This document shows, piece by piece, positions 34,154 through 42,867 of a stretch of DNA of 45,036 bases. The notes beneath the pieces are model-generated. The model worked only from the letters and a program-made list of their open reading frames with translations. It was not told the DNA's origin and made no database searches. Within the stretch, counting starts at the first letter, position 1, and each line of letters opens with the position of its first letter. The stretch is from positions 1-45,036 of the forward strand of contig NZ_JTHF01000172.1 in assembly GCF_001043895.1 (NCBI RefSeq). The letters run 5' to 3'. The position numbers and the translations under genes were made by a program. This DNA is from Methylobacterium indicum. Lineage in GTDB: Bacteria > Pseudomonadota > Alphaproteobacteria > Rhizobiales > Beijerinckiaceae.

Positions 34154-35464
34154 CTACTTCGGATACCCGGCCTGGCGCATCGTCCGCTCGGTCGCCGATT
34201 GCGCGGCCTTCAGCGCCGCGTCGATCGTCTGCTGGCCCGTCAGCGTCGCCGCCACGGTCTGGCCGACCTGGGTGCCGATGCCCTGGAACTCGGGGATCGC
34301 CACGAACTGCGCGCCCGTATAGGGCCGCGGGTTCCGGGTCTGACCGTTCGGGTTGGCGCTGTCGATCGCCTTCAGGACGAAGCCCGCGAAGGGCGCGGCC
34401 TTCTGGTAGTCGGGGCTCTTGTAGGTCGATTCCCGGGTGCCCGGCGGCACGGCGACCCAGCCGTTTTCCTTAGCCACCCTCTCGACATAGGCCTTGCTGG
34501 TCGCCCAGGCGACGAAGGTCTTGGCGGCCTCCTTCTGCTTGGAGGAGGCCGGGATGCCGAGGTTCCAGCTCCACAGCCAGGTCGGACCGCCCTTGAAGCT
34601 GCCGGTCGGCATCGGCGCGAAGGCGACCTTGTCGGCGACTTGCGACTGCTTCGGATCGTAGAGCAGGCCGGCCGCGACGGTCGAGTCGATCCACATCGCG
34701 CAGCGGCCGCTGGCGAACAGCGCCAGGTTCTCGTTGAAGCCGTTCGAGGTCGCGCCGGGCGGGCCGTAATTCTTCAGGACGTCGGTGTAGTAGGTGAGCG
34801 CGTTCTTCCACTCCGGCGTGTCGATCGTGGTCTTCCAGCCCTCGCCGAACCACTGGCCGCCGAAGGTGTTCACCAGCGACGTCACGTAGGCCATGTTCTC
34901 GCCCCAGCCCGGCTTGCCGCGCAGGCAGATGCCGTAGGTCTGGCTGGCCTTGTCGGTGAGCTTGGCGGCGAAGCCCTTGATCTCGTCGTAGGTCGGCGCC
35001 TCCGGCATGGTCAGGCCGGCCTTGTCGAACAGATCCTTGCGGTAATAGGTCATCGCGCTCTCGCCGTAGAACGGCAGCGCGTAGAGCTTGCCGTCCCGGC
35101 TCACGCCGTCGCGGACGGTCTTGAGGAGGTCGTTGGCGTCGTAATCGGCCGGCAGGCCGTCCATCGGCTCGAGCCAGTTTTGACGCGCCCAGATCGGCAC
35201 CTCGTAATTGCCGATGGTGAGCACGTCGAACTGGCCGGCCTTGGTGGCGATGTCGGTGGTGACGCGCTGGCGCAAAACGTTCTCTTCCAGCACCACCCAG
35301 CGCAGCTTGATGTCCGGATGCGCCTTCTCGAAGGCCGGGGACAGCTTCTGCATCACCACCATGTCGCCGTTGTTGACGGTGGCGATGGTGAGGGTGGATT
35401 CCGCGAGGGCCGGGGTGCCGGCGACGAGGGCCGCGGCGAGAACCAGGGGTTGCATCCGTCTCAC
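34154..35464 (-). CDS. smoE: Polyol (sorbitol/mannitol) ABC transporter periplasmic binding protein
   Basis: 436 aa from GTG 35464, with GGGAGG 8 bp upstream; ATG 35455 is a possible alternative. Signal peptide MQPLVLAAALVAGTPALA. The mature part follows the family 1 solute-binding fold and closely resembles Rhodobacter SmoE: TLTIATVNNGDMVVMQKLS, VVLEENVLRQRVTTDIATK, FDVLTIGNYEVPIWA, and LPFYGESAMTYYRKDLF. It captures sugar alcohols for SmoFGK. The downstream palindromic element could keep this part of the message more abundant than the permease part, as REP sequences do in maltose operons. Confidence 0.93.
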   Translation of the reverse strand: MRRMQPLVLAAALVAGTPALAESTLTIATVNNGDMVVMQKLSPAFEKAHPDIKLRWVVLEENVLRQRVTTDIATKAGQFDVLTIGNYEVPIWARQNWLEPMDGLPADYDANDLLKTVRDGVSRDGKLYALPFYGESAMTYYRKDLFDKAGLTMPEAPTYDEIKGFAAKLTDKASQTYGICLRGKPGWGENMAYVTSLVNTFGGQWFGEGWKTTIDTPEWKNALTYYTDVLKNYGPPGATSNGFNENLALFASGRCAMWIDSTVAAGLLYDPKQSQVADKVAFAPMPTGSFKGGPTWLWSWNLGIPASSKQKEAAKTFVAWATSKAYVERVAKENGWVAVPPGTRESTYKSPDYQKAAPFAGFVLKAIDSANPNGQTRNPRPYTGAQFVAIPEFQGIGTQVGQTVAATLTGQQTIDAALKAAQSATERTMRQAGYPK

Positions 35465-35611
35465 GTCGTATCCTCCCGTCGCGCCGTTCTCCCCGAGAGG
35501 GACGGCCTTGTGCGCGATTGGTGAGGGTCCGCCGGGTTGGCGTCAAGCCGGGACGAGGCCCGAGCGTGTCGCTGCGGCATCGTCGTCCACGGGGTTTATT
35601 CTGGACGAATC

Positions 35612-35627
35612 GTAGCTTTCAAGCTAC
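35612..35627. promoter_or_regulatory. Palindromic operator candidate for the toxin-antitoxin pair
   Basis: GTAGCTT (35612-35618) and AAGCTAC (35621-35627) with a 2-nt spacer, ending 8 bp before the toxin ATG. Its position just upstream of a type II module fits autoregulation by the antitoxin HTH. Confidence 0.6.
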
Positions 35628-35635
35628 AAAGGTTC

Positions 35636-35926
35636 ATGCCGACGATCCGACAAACCCTCGTCTTCCGCGCATGGATCGGCAGCCTGCGGGACGAGCGTGC
35701 GCGGCTGCGCATCGATACCCGCATCCGCCGGCTTTCGCTCGGAAATCCGGGTGACGTGAAGCCTGTCGGAGATGGGGTCAGCGAAATGCGGATCGATTAT
35801 GGTCCGGGCTACCGGGTTTACTTCACGCAGCGCGGATCGAAAGTCGTGATTCTGCTTTGTGGAGGTGACAAGCGCACGCAAGACGAAGACATCCTCGCTG
35901 CGAAGCAACTCGCGAATCAGGAATGA
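35636..35926 (+). CDS. RelE/HigB-like toxin (addiction module killer protein)
   Basis: 96 aa from ATG 35636; the frame is open to 35537 but the extra residues are not family-like. Family features: IRQTLVFRAWIGSLRDERAR, the helix RIDTRIRRLSLGNPGD, then the strands VSEMRIDYGPGYRVYFTQRG and VVILLCGGDKRTQDEDI. This is the short Gp49/HigB-like killer family that cleaves mRNA on the ribosome. The antitoxin follows 4 bp later, so the order is toxin first, as in higBA. The pair is inserted on the opposite strand between mannitol dehydrogenase and smoE, splitting a polyol operon. Confidence 0.88.
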   Translation: MPTIRQTLVFRAWIGSLRDERARLRIDTRIRRLSLGNPGDVKPVGDGVSEMRIDYGPGYRVYFTQRGSKVVILLCGGDKRTQDEDILAAKQLANQE

Positions 35927-35930
35927 CGAC

Positions 35931-36227
35931 ATGCCTCTCGAGACCGTCCCATGGGACATCGCCGACAGCCTCGACACGCCCGAGCGCGTGGCGCTCTACC
36001 TGGAGGCCGTCCTCGAGGAAGGGGATCCCGCCCTTCTCGCCGCCGCACTCGGCGACATCGCCCGAACGCAGGGCATGGCCCAGATCGCCCAGCGAACCGG
36101 TCTGTCGCGGGAAACCCTCTATCGCACCTTGTCCGACAAGGGGAACCCGCAGCTCACGACGCTGATGGCCGTGCTGAAGTCCCTCGGGCTGAAGCTGACC
36201 GTTGCGCCGGTGACCGGGGCGGCCTGA
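35931..36227 (+). CDS. HTH antitoxin of the addiction module
   Basis: 98 aa from ATG 35931. A Xre/HigA-like helix-turn-helix is clear in GDIARTQGMAQIAQRTGLSR followed by ETLYRTLSDKGNPQLTTLMA. The N-terminus (DTPERVALYLEAVLEEGD) is typical of the probable addiction module antidote family that pairs with Gp49-like killers. It binds the toxin and probably the palindrome at 35612-35627. Confidence 0.9.
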   Translation: MPLETVPWDIADSLDTPERVALYLEAVLEEGDPALLAAALGDIARTQGMAQIAQRTGLSRETLYRTLSDKGNPQLTTLMAVLKSLGLKLTVAPVTGAA

Positions 36228-36247
36228 ACGACCGCCCCGACGGGATA

Positions 36248-37744
36248 TCACCCCGCCCGCCGCGCCGCCTCGTCGAGCGTCGCCTGGATGCCCTGTCCGT
36301 CGAGCATCCCGAGCCATTCCGCGACGGGCGTGACGAGGCGCGGGTCGTCGCCGAGCTCGCCGAAGAGCGGGCGGATGGCCAGCAGCGGGCGCGGGTCGGC
36401 GCCGCCCGCGATCGCCGTCTCGCGCAGGAGCGCCGCCATCGGGTGGCGCACCTCTATCGCCTCGCCGCGCTCGTCCTCTCCCCGCACCCGGCGCAGCCAG
36501 GCGGCGAGCGCCAGCGCCAGGAACTCGACGCTGCCGCCCTGCTGCAGGCGGCCGCGGATCGGATCGACCAGGACGTTGAGCGGCGCGTCGGTGTTGACCC
36601 GCTCCACCGTGTCGCGGATCGCCGGGTTGGCGAAGCGCGCGACGAGGGTGCGCTTGTACTCGGCGAGATCGATCCCCGGGACCGGCGGCACGGTCGGGCC
36701 GGTCTCCCGGTCCATGAGCGCCGTCATGATTGCGGCGATGCGCGGGTCCGCCATCGACTCGTCGATCGTCACGTAGCCGGCCAGCCGCCCCAGTCCCGAG
36801 ACCGCGAGGTGGCTGCCGTTGAGGAGCCTGAGCTTCATGAACTCGTAAGGCGCCACGTCCTCCACGAATTGCGCGCCGACCTTTTCCCAGGCCGGCCGGC
36901 CGGCGGGGAAGCGGTCCTCGATCACCCACTGGGTGAAGGTCTCGCTGAAGACCGGCCAGGCATCGGCGAGGCCGTGGCGCTCGGCCAGGCCCGCGATATC
37001 CCCCGCCGCCGTCACCGGCGTGATGCGGTCGACCATGGTCGACGGGAAGACGACCTCGGCGGCGATCCACGCGGCGAGCGCGGGATCGCGCAGCCGGGCG
37101 AGCGCCACCACGGCGTCGCGCAGGACGTCGCCGTTGTGCTGGATGTTGTCGCAGGTGAGCGGGGTGAAGGGCGCCCGGCCGGTCTCGCGCCGACGCCGCA
37201 GCGCCTCGACGATCACCCCGACTGCGCTCCTCGGCCGCGCCGGCTCGGCGAGGTCGGCCCGGATCAGCGGGTGGTCGGGATTGAGCCGCTTCGTCGCCGG
37301 GTCGAGGCAGTAGCCGTTCTCGGTCACCGTCAGGCTGACGATGCGGATCGCCGGGTCGTCGATCGCGTCGAGCACCGCCGCGCTCGTCTCGCCCGCGAAG
37401 GCGACGCCCGCGAGCGCGCCGATCACCGTCACGGTCTCGTCCGCGCCCTCGCGCTCGACGAGGGTGTAGAGCGCGTCCTGGGGCGCCAGCGCGTCGATCA
37501 TCCGCCGGTCGCCCGGCATCAGCCCGACGCCGAGGATGCCCCAGGTGAGGGCTTCGGGCTCGCGCTCCATCAGGTCGTGGGTGTAGCGGGCCATGTGCGC
37601 CCGGTGGAAACCGCCGAGCCCGAGATGGACGATGCCCGCGCGCACCTGCGCCACGTCGTAGGCGGGCACCCGCACGCGCGGCGACAGCGAGGCCAGCGCG
37701 GCGCGGCTGAGTGGCACGGGATCGCGGTCGGCGCGCATGCTCAT
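36248..37744 (-). CDS. mtlK: Mannitol 2-dehydrogenase (long-chain, MtlK type)
   Basis: 498 aa from ATG 37744, with a second ATG two codons later. NAD-binding start IVHLGLGGFHRAHMARYTHD, then GILGVGLMPGDRRM, VTENGYCLDPATKRLN, the conserved PLTCDNIQHNGDVLRDAV, and the catalytic-site region FPSTMVDRITPV and MKLRLLNGSHLAVS with the catalytic Lys. It oxidises mannitol (and often arabitol) to fructose (xylulose). The kinases at the far end of the polyol operon use those products. Fructuronate/tagaturonate reductases are relatives, but the polyol setting favours mannitol dehydrogenase. It is separated from smoE by the toxin-antitoxin insertion. Confidence 0.9.
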   Translation of the reverse strand: MSMRADRDPVPLSRAALASLSPRVRVPAYDVAQVRAGIVHLGLGGFHRAHMARYTHDLMEREPEALTWGILGVGLMPGDRRMIDALAPQDALYTLVEREGADETVTVIGALAGVAFAGETSAAVLDAIDDPAIRIVSLTVTENGYCLDPATKRLNPDHPLIRADLAEPARPRSAVGVIVEALRRRRETGRAPFTPLTCDNIQHNGDVLRDAVVALARLRDPALAAWIAAEVVFPSTMVDRITPVTAAGDIAGLAERHGLADAWPVFSETFTQWVIEDRFPAGRPAWEKVGAQFVEDVAPYEFMKLRLLNGSHLAVSGLGRLAGYVTIDESMADPRIAAIMTALMDRETGPTVPPVPGIDLAEYKRTLVARFANPAIRDTVERVNTDAPLNVLVDPIRGRLQQGGSVEFLALALAAWLRRVRGEDERGEAIEVRHPMAALLRETAIAGGADPRPLLAIRPLFGELGDDPRLVTPVAEWLGMLDGQGIQATLDEAARRAG

Positions 37745-37748
37745 GGTC

Positions 37749-37784
37749 TTGGCTCGGGTTCTCGGCTCGGGTTCTTGGCTCGGG
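37749..37784. repeat. Short tandem repeat upstream of mtlK
   Basis: TTGGCTCGGGTTC-type units of about 12-13 bp occur 2.7 times in tandem, ending 5 bp before the mtlK start codon. They occupy the place of the Shine-Dalgarno and leader, which otherwise looks weak. They may be a spacing-variable regulatory repeat or simple slippage. Confidence 0.6.
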
Positions 37785-38023
37785 CAGGCGGCAGGCGCCC
37801 GGCGGGGCCCCTGATTAATCCGTCGCCGTGCCGGCGTCGATGGCCGGCGCGTGTCGGCCCCGCCCCGGCCGTTCCGGCTCGCCCCGCGACCGGCCGCCAT
37901 CGGCCTGTTCGACCCGAATCGACCTCGTCGTCCCGCCCCTCGGCCTCCCGGCGGTCGAGGGGCGAGGCAGGACCTCTGCGCCAAGCCTCCGCTCCAAGTT
38001 TCCGCTCCAAGCCGCGTCTGCCC

Positions 38024-38917
38024 TCACAGCCGGTAGAAGCGTTCCGCGTTGTCGTGAAACAGCTTGCGGCGGTCCTGGGTCGGGAAGCTGGCGGTGATCG
38101 CCTTGAAGGCGTCGAAGATCCGGTCGTAGCTCGAGAACAGCTTGTCGACCGGGAAGTTGCTGGCGAACATGCAGCGGTCGACCCCGAAGGCGGCGATCGC
38201 CTCCAGCACGTAGGGCCGGATGCTGTCCGTCGTCCAGGTCCAGTCGCCCATGCCGAGGCCGGAGATCTTGCAGGCGACGTTCGGCGCCGCGGCGAGACGG
38301 TGCATGCCGGCCTTCCAGGCGTCGAAATGGTCCATCCCGTCGACCTGCATCCCGGTATGGTTGAGGATGATCTGCGTGTCCGGGAAGGCGCGGGCGAGGT
38401 CGTAGGCTTCCTCCATCTGCGGGTAGTAGAGCTGCAGGTCGAAGGACATGTCGAGGTCGCGCAGGAGCCCGAACCCGCGCCGCCAATCCGGCTCCCGGCT
38501 CAGGCCGGGGCGCTCGAGATAGGTCTTGACCGGATCGGGGTGGTAGTTGAGCGACTGGCGGATGCCGCGGAAGTTGGGGAACGCCCGGTGGCCTTCCAGC
38601 ACGTCGCGCACGCCGGGCGACGACAGGTCGGCATAGCCGACGATGCCGTGGGGAAAGCCGTGCGCGTCGGCGACCCCCTGCAGCCAGCGCGTCTCGCCGA
38701 CGGGATCGCGCGGGTCGAAGCCGACGTCGAGATGGACCGACTTCACGACGTTCTGGTTGCGCGCGTCCTCGAGGAAGTCCTCGATCCGGTAGTTCTTGAT
38801 GATCGGGCTGTAATCCCCGAAGACGATCGGCTTCGGCCCGTCGGTCAGCCAAGGATAGTAGTGCTTGTCGAGATCCCACAGGTGGTGGTGGGGATCGATG
38901 ATCGGAAAGTCGTCCAT
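38024..38917 (-). CDS. Amidohydrolase-family lactonase (COG3618 type)
   Basis: 297 aa from ATG 38917 with GGATGAG upstream. Amidohydrolase TIM-barrel: metal-binding IIDPHHHLWDLDKHYYPWL at the N-terminus, VKSVHLDVGFD, the central IILNHTGMQVDG with a ligand His, and the terminal catalytic Asp region CMFASNFPVDKL. This family (2-pyrone-4,6-dicarboxylate lactonase and L-fuconolactonase relatives) opens sugar-acid lactones. It follows a ribose-type ABC transporter on the same strand, so it probably works on an imported sugar after oxidation to its lactone. Exact substrate unknown. Confidence 0.85.
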   Translation of the reverse strand: MDDFPIIDPHHHLWDLDKHYYPWLTDGPKPIVFGDYSPIIKNYRIEDFLEDARNQNVVKSVHLDVGFDPRDPVGETRWLQGVADAHGFPHGIVGYADLSSPGVRDVLEGHRAFPNFRGIRQSLNYHPDPVKTYLERPGLSREPDWRRGFGLLRDLDMSFDLQLYYPQMEEAYDLARAFPDTQIILNHTGMQVDGMDHFDAWKAGMHRLAAAPNVACKISGLGMGDWTWTTDSIRPYVLEAIAAFGVDRCMFASNFPVDKLFSSYDRIFDAFKAITASFPTQDRRKLFHDNAERFYRL

Positions 38918-39042
38918 GGGCTCATCCAATCCGGGCGGGTATCCCGTCGAAGGACCCGCCCGGACGGGTCGCGGCCGGGCGGAAGGGGGGCGGGGACGGG
39001 CGGCGCCCGACCCAGGTGGTGCGCTCGGTGAAGGCGTCGCGC

Positions 39043-40065
39043 TCAGTACTGGCCGGCGGACGGCGGGTAGACGCGCTTGAGCTTGGCCTGCGCCGCCGGG
39101 CTGTCGATGTCCTTGGCGGTCACCAGCGGCTCGGGGAGCGGCAGCTCCTTGGTCACCGGCGCGCCCGTCAGGGCGTTGTAGACCTGCTGCACCGCCTCGA
39201 TGCCCTGGCCGCCGGCCTCCTGCAGAAAGAGGCCCTGGATCACGCCGTCGCGCAGCAGGCGCACCGTGGTCGGGCTGCCGTCGGCGGTGGCGACGCCGAC
39301 CTTGCCGACGAGCCCCTTGGTCTGGAGCACCTTGGCGGCGCCGGTCGCCGCCTCGTCGTACATGCCGTAGATCGCCTTGATGTCGGGATGGGCGGTCAGG
39401 AGGTCGTTGGCCTGGTCCACCGCCTCGCGCACGGTGAGGCCCTTGGTCTGGAGCACCTGCACCAGGTCGCAGCCCTCGGCCGCGAAGGCCTCCTTGGCGC
39501 CCTTGAGGTATTTCTGGGCGTTCTCGCGGTCCTGCGGCAGCGACAGCATGCCGACCTTGGTGCCGCCGCGCTCCTTGGCGAGCCCGCAGACGAACTTGCC
39601 CTCCTCGCGGCCGGCCTCGTAGTTGTTGGCCGTCACCGTCGCGGTGTAGTCGGTCGCGCCCGGCTGCGGGCCGATGCCGGTGAACGCCACCGGGACCGAC
39701 TTCTCCTTGAGCAGGCGCAGCACCGGCGGGGTGCTGGCCGAGCTCACCGGCCCCATGACGATGGCGTCGACGCCGCGGGTGAGCGCCGTGCGCACGTTGG
39801 TCATCTGGTCGACCGGCGAGTTGTGCGAATCGAGCTCGATGTACGCGATCCCGAGTTCCTTCGCCTTGGTCTTCGCGCCGTAGGCGACCCATTGCCAGTA
39901 CGAGATGTCGAGGGAGGGCGCGATATAGGCGACGGTGAACGTCTTGGCCGGCTTGGCCTCGGCCGGCTTGGTCTCGGCGAGAGCGGGGGCGGCCGCCGCG
40001 CAGGCGAAGGCCGCGGCGAGGGCGAGGCTGCGCAAGGATGAGGGCGTCACGAGAGCGCGCGTCAT
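39043..40065 (-). CDS. Ribose-type ABC transporter periplasmic binding protein
   Basis: 340 aa from ATG 40065 with GAAGGAGGA upstream. Signal peptide ([18 protein letters not shown]), then the Peripla_BP_4 fold: [80 protein letters not shown] and [20 protein letters not shown]. It binds a monosaccharide for the permease and ATPase encoded upstream. Ligand cannot be named from sequence by eye; fucose, rhamnose or a pentose would fit the adjacent lactonase. Confidence 0.9.
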   Translation of the reverse strand: MTRALVTPSSLRSLALAAAFACAAAAPALAETKPAEAKPAKTFTVAYIAPSLDISYWQWVAYGAKTKAKELGIAYIELDSHNSPVDQMTNVRTALTRGVDAIVMGPVSSASTPPVLRLLKEKSVPVAFTGIGPQPGATDYTATVTANNYEAGREEGKFVCGLAKERGGTKVGMLSLPQDRENAQKYLKGAKEAFAAEGCDLVQVLQTKGLTVREAVDQANDLLTAHPDIKAIYGMYDEAATGAAKVLQTKGLVGKVGVATADGSPTTVRLLRDGVIQGLFLQEAGGQGIEAVQQVYNALTGAPVTKELPLPEPLVTAKDIDSPAAQAKLKRVYPPSAGQY

Positions 40066-40107
40066 GGGATGTCCTCCTTCGGGATGGGGGCGTCTTGTTC
40101 GCGCCGG

Positions 40108-41115
40108 TCAGGCGCGCGCCTTGGTGAAGCGGTCGATGAGCACCGCGACGAGAATGACGAGGCCGGTGACCGAGCCCTGCCAGAAGCTGTTGATGCCGAT
40201 CAGGTTCACGCCGTTCTGGATGACCGTGATCATGACGGCGCCCAGCATCGCGCCGATCGCCGAGCCGGTGCCGCCGAACAGGCTCGCCCCGCCGATCACG
40301 CAGGCGGCGATGGCCTGGAGCATCAGGTTGGCACCGGAGGTCGCCTCCGAGTTGCTGATGTAGGAGAGGCTCAGCAGGCTCGCGAAGGAGGCGCACAGGC
40401 CCGACGCGACGTAGACGCCGCACCGCACCGCGTCGACCGGGATGCCCAGGAGCCGCGCCGCCTTGGCGTTGCTGCCGATGGCGTAGACCCAGCGGCCGAG
40501 GACGAGCTTGCGCAGGGCGAATTCGAGCAGCGCGACCCCGACGAGGCAGAACAGCACGTAATTGGCGATCCCCGGGACCAGCGTGCCGGCATTGAGCCAC
40601 CAGAAGTCCGGGTCGAGGATGGCGATCGAGTGGCCGTCGGTCACCACGAAGGCGAGGCTGCCCCCGACCGCGAAGGTGACGAGCGTCACGACGAAGGGGG
40701 CGAGCCCGACGAAGGTCACGAGCGCGCCGTTGATCGCCCCGATCCCGGCGCCGACTCCGAGGCTCGCCAGGCAGGCGACGGGCCAGGACAGGCCGGCCGA
40801 CAGCCCGAGCCCGGCGACCATCCCGGTGAGCGAGAAGGTCGAGGCGACCGAGAGGTCGATGCCGCTCGTCGCGATGACGAGGAAGACCCCGAGGGAGACG
40901 AGGATCAGCGGCGCGGAGGCCTGGGCGATGTTGGCGATGTTGCCGAGCGAGAGCACCTGCGGCGACCACAGGCTCACCGCGAGCTCGATCAGCACGATCG
41001 CCGCCGCGATGGCGATCTCGGTGCGGTAGGTGCGCAAGAGGCGTGCGCCCGACCCGGCGCGCCGGGGCCGGGCGGGGCCGGCATGCGGCGGCGCGCCCGC
41101 GAGGATGTCGGTCAT
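40108..41115 (-). CDS. Ribose-type ABC transporter permease (RbsC family)
   Basis: 335 aa from ATG 41115 with AAGGACG upstream. About eight to ten membrane helices. Family motifs include VIATSGIDLSVASTFSLTG, which carries the conserved GxDLSV of RbsC/AraH/XylH, INGALVTFVGLAPFVVTLVT, and CVIGGASLFGGTGSAIGAML. It forms a homodimeric channel. The ATPase gene upstream, needed for function, is frameshifted. Confidence 0.92.
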   Translation of the reverse strand: MTDILAGAPPHAGPARPRRAGSGARLLRTYRTEIAIAAAIVLIELAVSLWSPQVLSLGNIANIAQASAPLILVSLGVFLVIATSGIDLSVASTFSLTGMVAGLGLSAGLSWPVACLASLGVGAGIGAINGALVTFVGLAPFVVTLVTFAVGGSLAFVVTDGHSIAILDPDFWWLNAGTLVPGIANYVLFCLVGVALLEFALRKLVLGRWVYAIGSNAKAARLLGIPVDAVRCGVYVASGLCASFASLLSLSYISNSEATSGANLMLQAIAACVIGGASLFGGTGSAIGAMLGAVMITVIQNGVNLIGINSFWQGSVTGLVILVAVLIDRFTKARA

Positions 41116-41154
41116 GGGGTCGTCCTTCTTCGAAAGGGTCGCGCCGGGCGGGCC

Positions 41155-42608
41155 TCAGGCCGCCATGCCGGTCGCCTGCGCCAGGGCGACCTCGTCGATG
41201 GCGGCACCGGCGATCACTCCGCTGACCTCGCCCCGCAGGTCGAAGGCGACGATCCGGTCGCAGATCTCGATGAGTTCCGGGAATTCCGTCGACCACCACA
41301 CGACGACGGTGCCGCGCGCCGCCATCTCGCGGATGAGGGCGTACATCTCGCGCTTCGTGCCGATGTCGACGCCGCGGGTCGGCTCCTCCAGGACGAGCAT
41401 CCGCGGCGGGTGCTCGAGCCAGCGGGCGAGGAGAAGCTTCTGCTGCGTGCCGCCGCTCAGGGTGAGGGGCGAGTCGTCGACCGACCCGGCCTTGATGGAA
41501 AGGCGTGCCAGGGCGTCGCCCGCCACGTCGGCCTCGCGCCGGCGGGCGAGCCAGCGCCGGGCGGCGACCCGCGTGGCCGCCACGACGTTGTCGAGGATCG
41601 GCAAGGTCGTGAGGAGCCCCTTCTCGGCGCGGTCGCCCGAGACGTAGCCGATGCCCTGCCGCACGGCCCGGGCCGGGTCGCGCAGGTCCGCTTGCGCCCC
41701 GTCCAGGCTGATGCGCCACGCGCTGCCCGGGGCGGCGCCGACGAGCGCGTCGATCAGCTGCCCGGGGCCGGCGGGTGCCCCGGCAAGGCCCAGGACCGTT
41801 CCGGGTGGCAGCGTCACCGTCAGGCCCGGGCCCGCGATCGCCACGGTGGTACCGTCCGGTCGGGTCGCCGTCGCCGTCGCCGGCTTGCCCCGGACGGCCG
41901 CCTTCTGGCCCATCGCCTCGACGATGCCGGCATCGTCGAGATCCGCGAGGGGACGGCGATCGACGACGGTCAGGCCGTCGCGCAGGATCGTGCAGACCTC
42001 GGCCACCGCGCGAATCTCCTTCATGCGGTGCGAGACGAGGAGGGTGCTGATTCCCTGGCCGGCGAGGCGGCGCAGCAGGGCGAACAGCCGCTCGCTCTCG
42101 GCGAAGGCAGGTTGGCGGTCGGCTCGTCGAGGAGCAGCAGCCGGGCCCCCGAGCCGAGCGCCCGGGCGATCTCGATCAGCTGGCGCTCGTGCAGGTCGAT
42201 CTCGGCGACCGGACGGTCCAGCGCCTCGCGGGCGAGGCGCTCGTCGATCTGGGCGAGGGCGGCCCGGGCCTCGTCCCGTCGCCGGGCCGCGCGCACCGGC
42301 GCGATGCCCCGGCGCAGATGCGGGAGGTAGATGTTCTCCGCGACCGAGAGGTGCGGCAGCAGCGCCAGTTCCTGGAACACCACCGCGATCGGATTCGGTC
42401 CGTCCCCGCGGATGGTCAGGTCGCCGGCGTCGCGCCGCAGGGAACCGGAGACGATGCGGATCAGCGTCGATTTGCCGGCGCCGTTGCCGCCGAGCAGGGC
42501 GTGGATCTCGCCCGGGGCGATCCTGAGGTCGACCCCGCGCAGCACGGAGGTCGCCCCGAAGCTCTTGCGGATCCCGGTGGCCTCGACCAGGAGGTCGTGC
42601 GGCGTCAT
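41155..42608 (-). pseudogene. Ribose-type ABC transporter ATPase, interrupted by a frameshift
   Basis: Two NBDs of an RbsA-like ATPase lie in different frames. From ATG 42608 the first half has Walker A LLGGNGAGKST, VVFQELALLPHLSVAENIYL, and Walker B LLLLDEPTANL, then runs into unrelated sequence. Shifting frame at 42106-42107 (one base missing, or two extra) restores FAESERLFALLRRLAGQGIS, the MKEIRAVAEVC region, the degenerate second Walker A (AGAPAGPGQLIDALVG), LSGGTQQKLLLARWL and LVLEEPTRGVD, ending at 41155. The first domain also seems about 12 residues short between DLTIRGDG and IAVVFQE. It is either a true pseudogene that disables the sugar importer, or a sequencing error. Confidence 0.85.
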
Positions 42609-42769
42609 CGCGTGGCCCCGGCTCGAAGGCGGGCAGGTCCAGCCCCTCCCTGCAGGCCTGCCAGGGCCATGGCGCGTCTCCCGATACGTCGGAGCGGGTT
42701 GTCCCGCTTCCCTACCGGTATGGATCGCTGCGGCGGAGCGGCGGCGCAAACGGATTCGGCGCAACGATC

Positions 42770-42786
42770 GATGAACTGGATTCATC
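42770..42786. promoter_or_regulatory. Inverted repeat upstream of the sugar transporter operon
   Basis: GATGAA-CTGGA-TTCATC (6-bp arms, 5-nt spacer), about 160 bp before the ATPase start. Two GGCGCAAAC/GGCGCAAC copies lie just beside it. Possible operator for the sugar operon. Confidence 0.35.
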
Positions 42787-42867
42787 TGCCGCGAGAGGCC
42801 GCGGCGGTCGTCGAGCGTGCGTATCGGGCCCGCCCTCGCGGCGGACGGGCCTCGCACCCCGCCGGTG

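Noticed and set aside
36228..39031. Continuation of the antitoxin-region plus-strand frame across mtlK and the lactonase
   Set aside because: Low-complexity, no motifs. Minus-strand genes have complete catalytic signatures.
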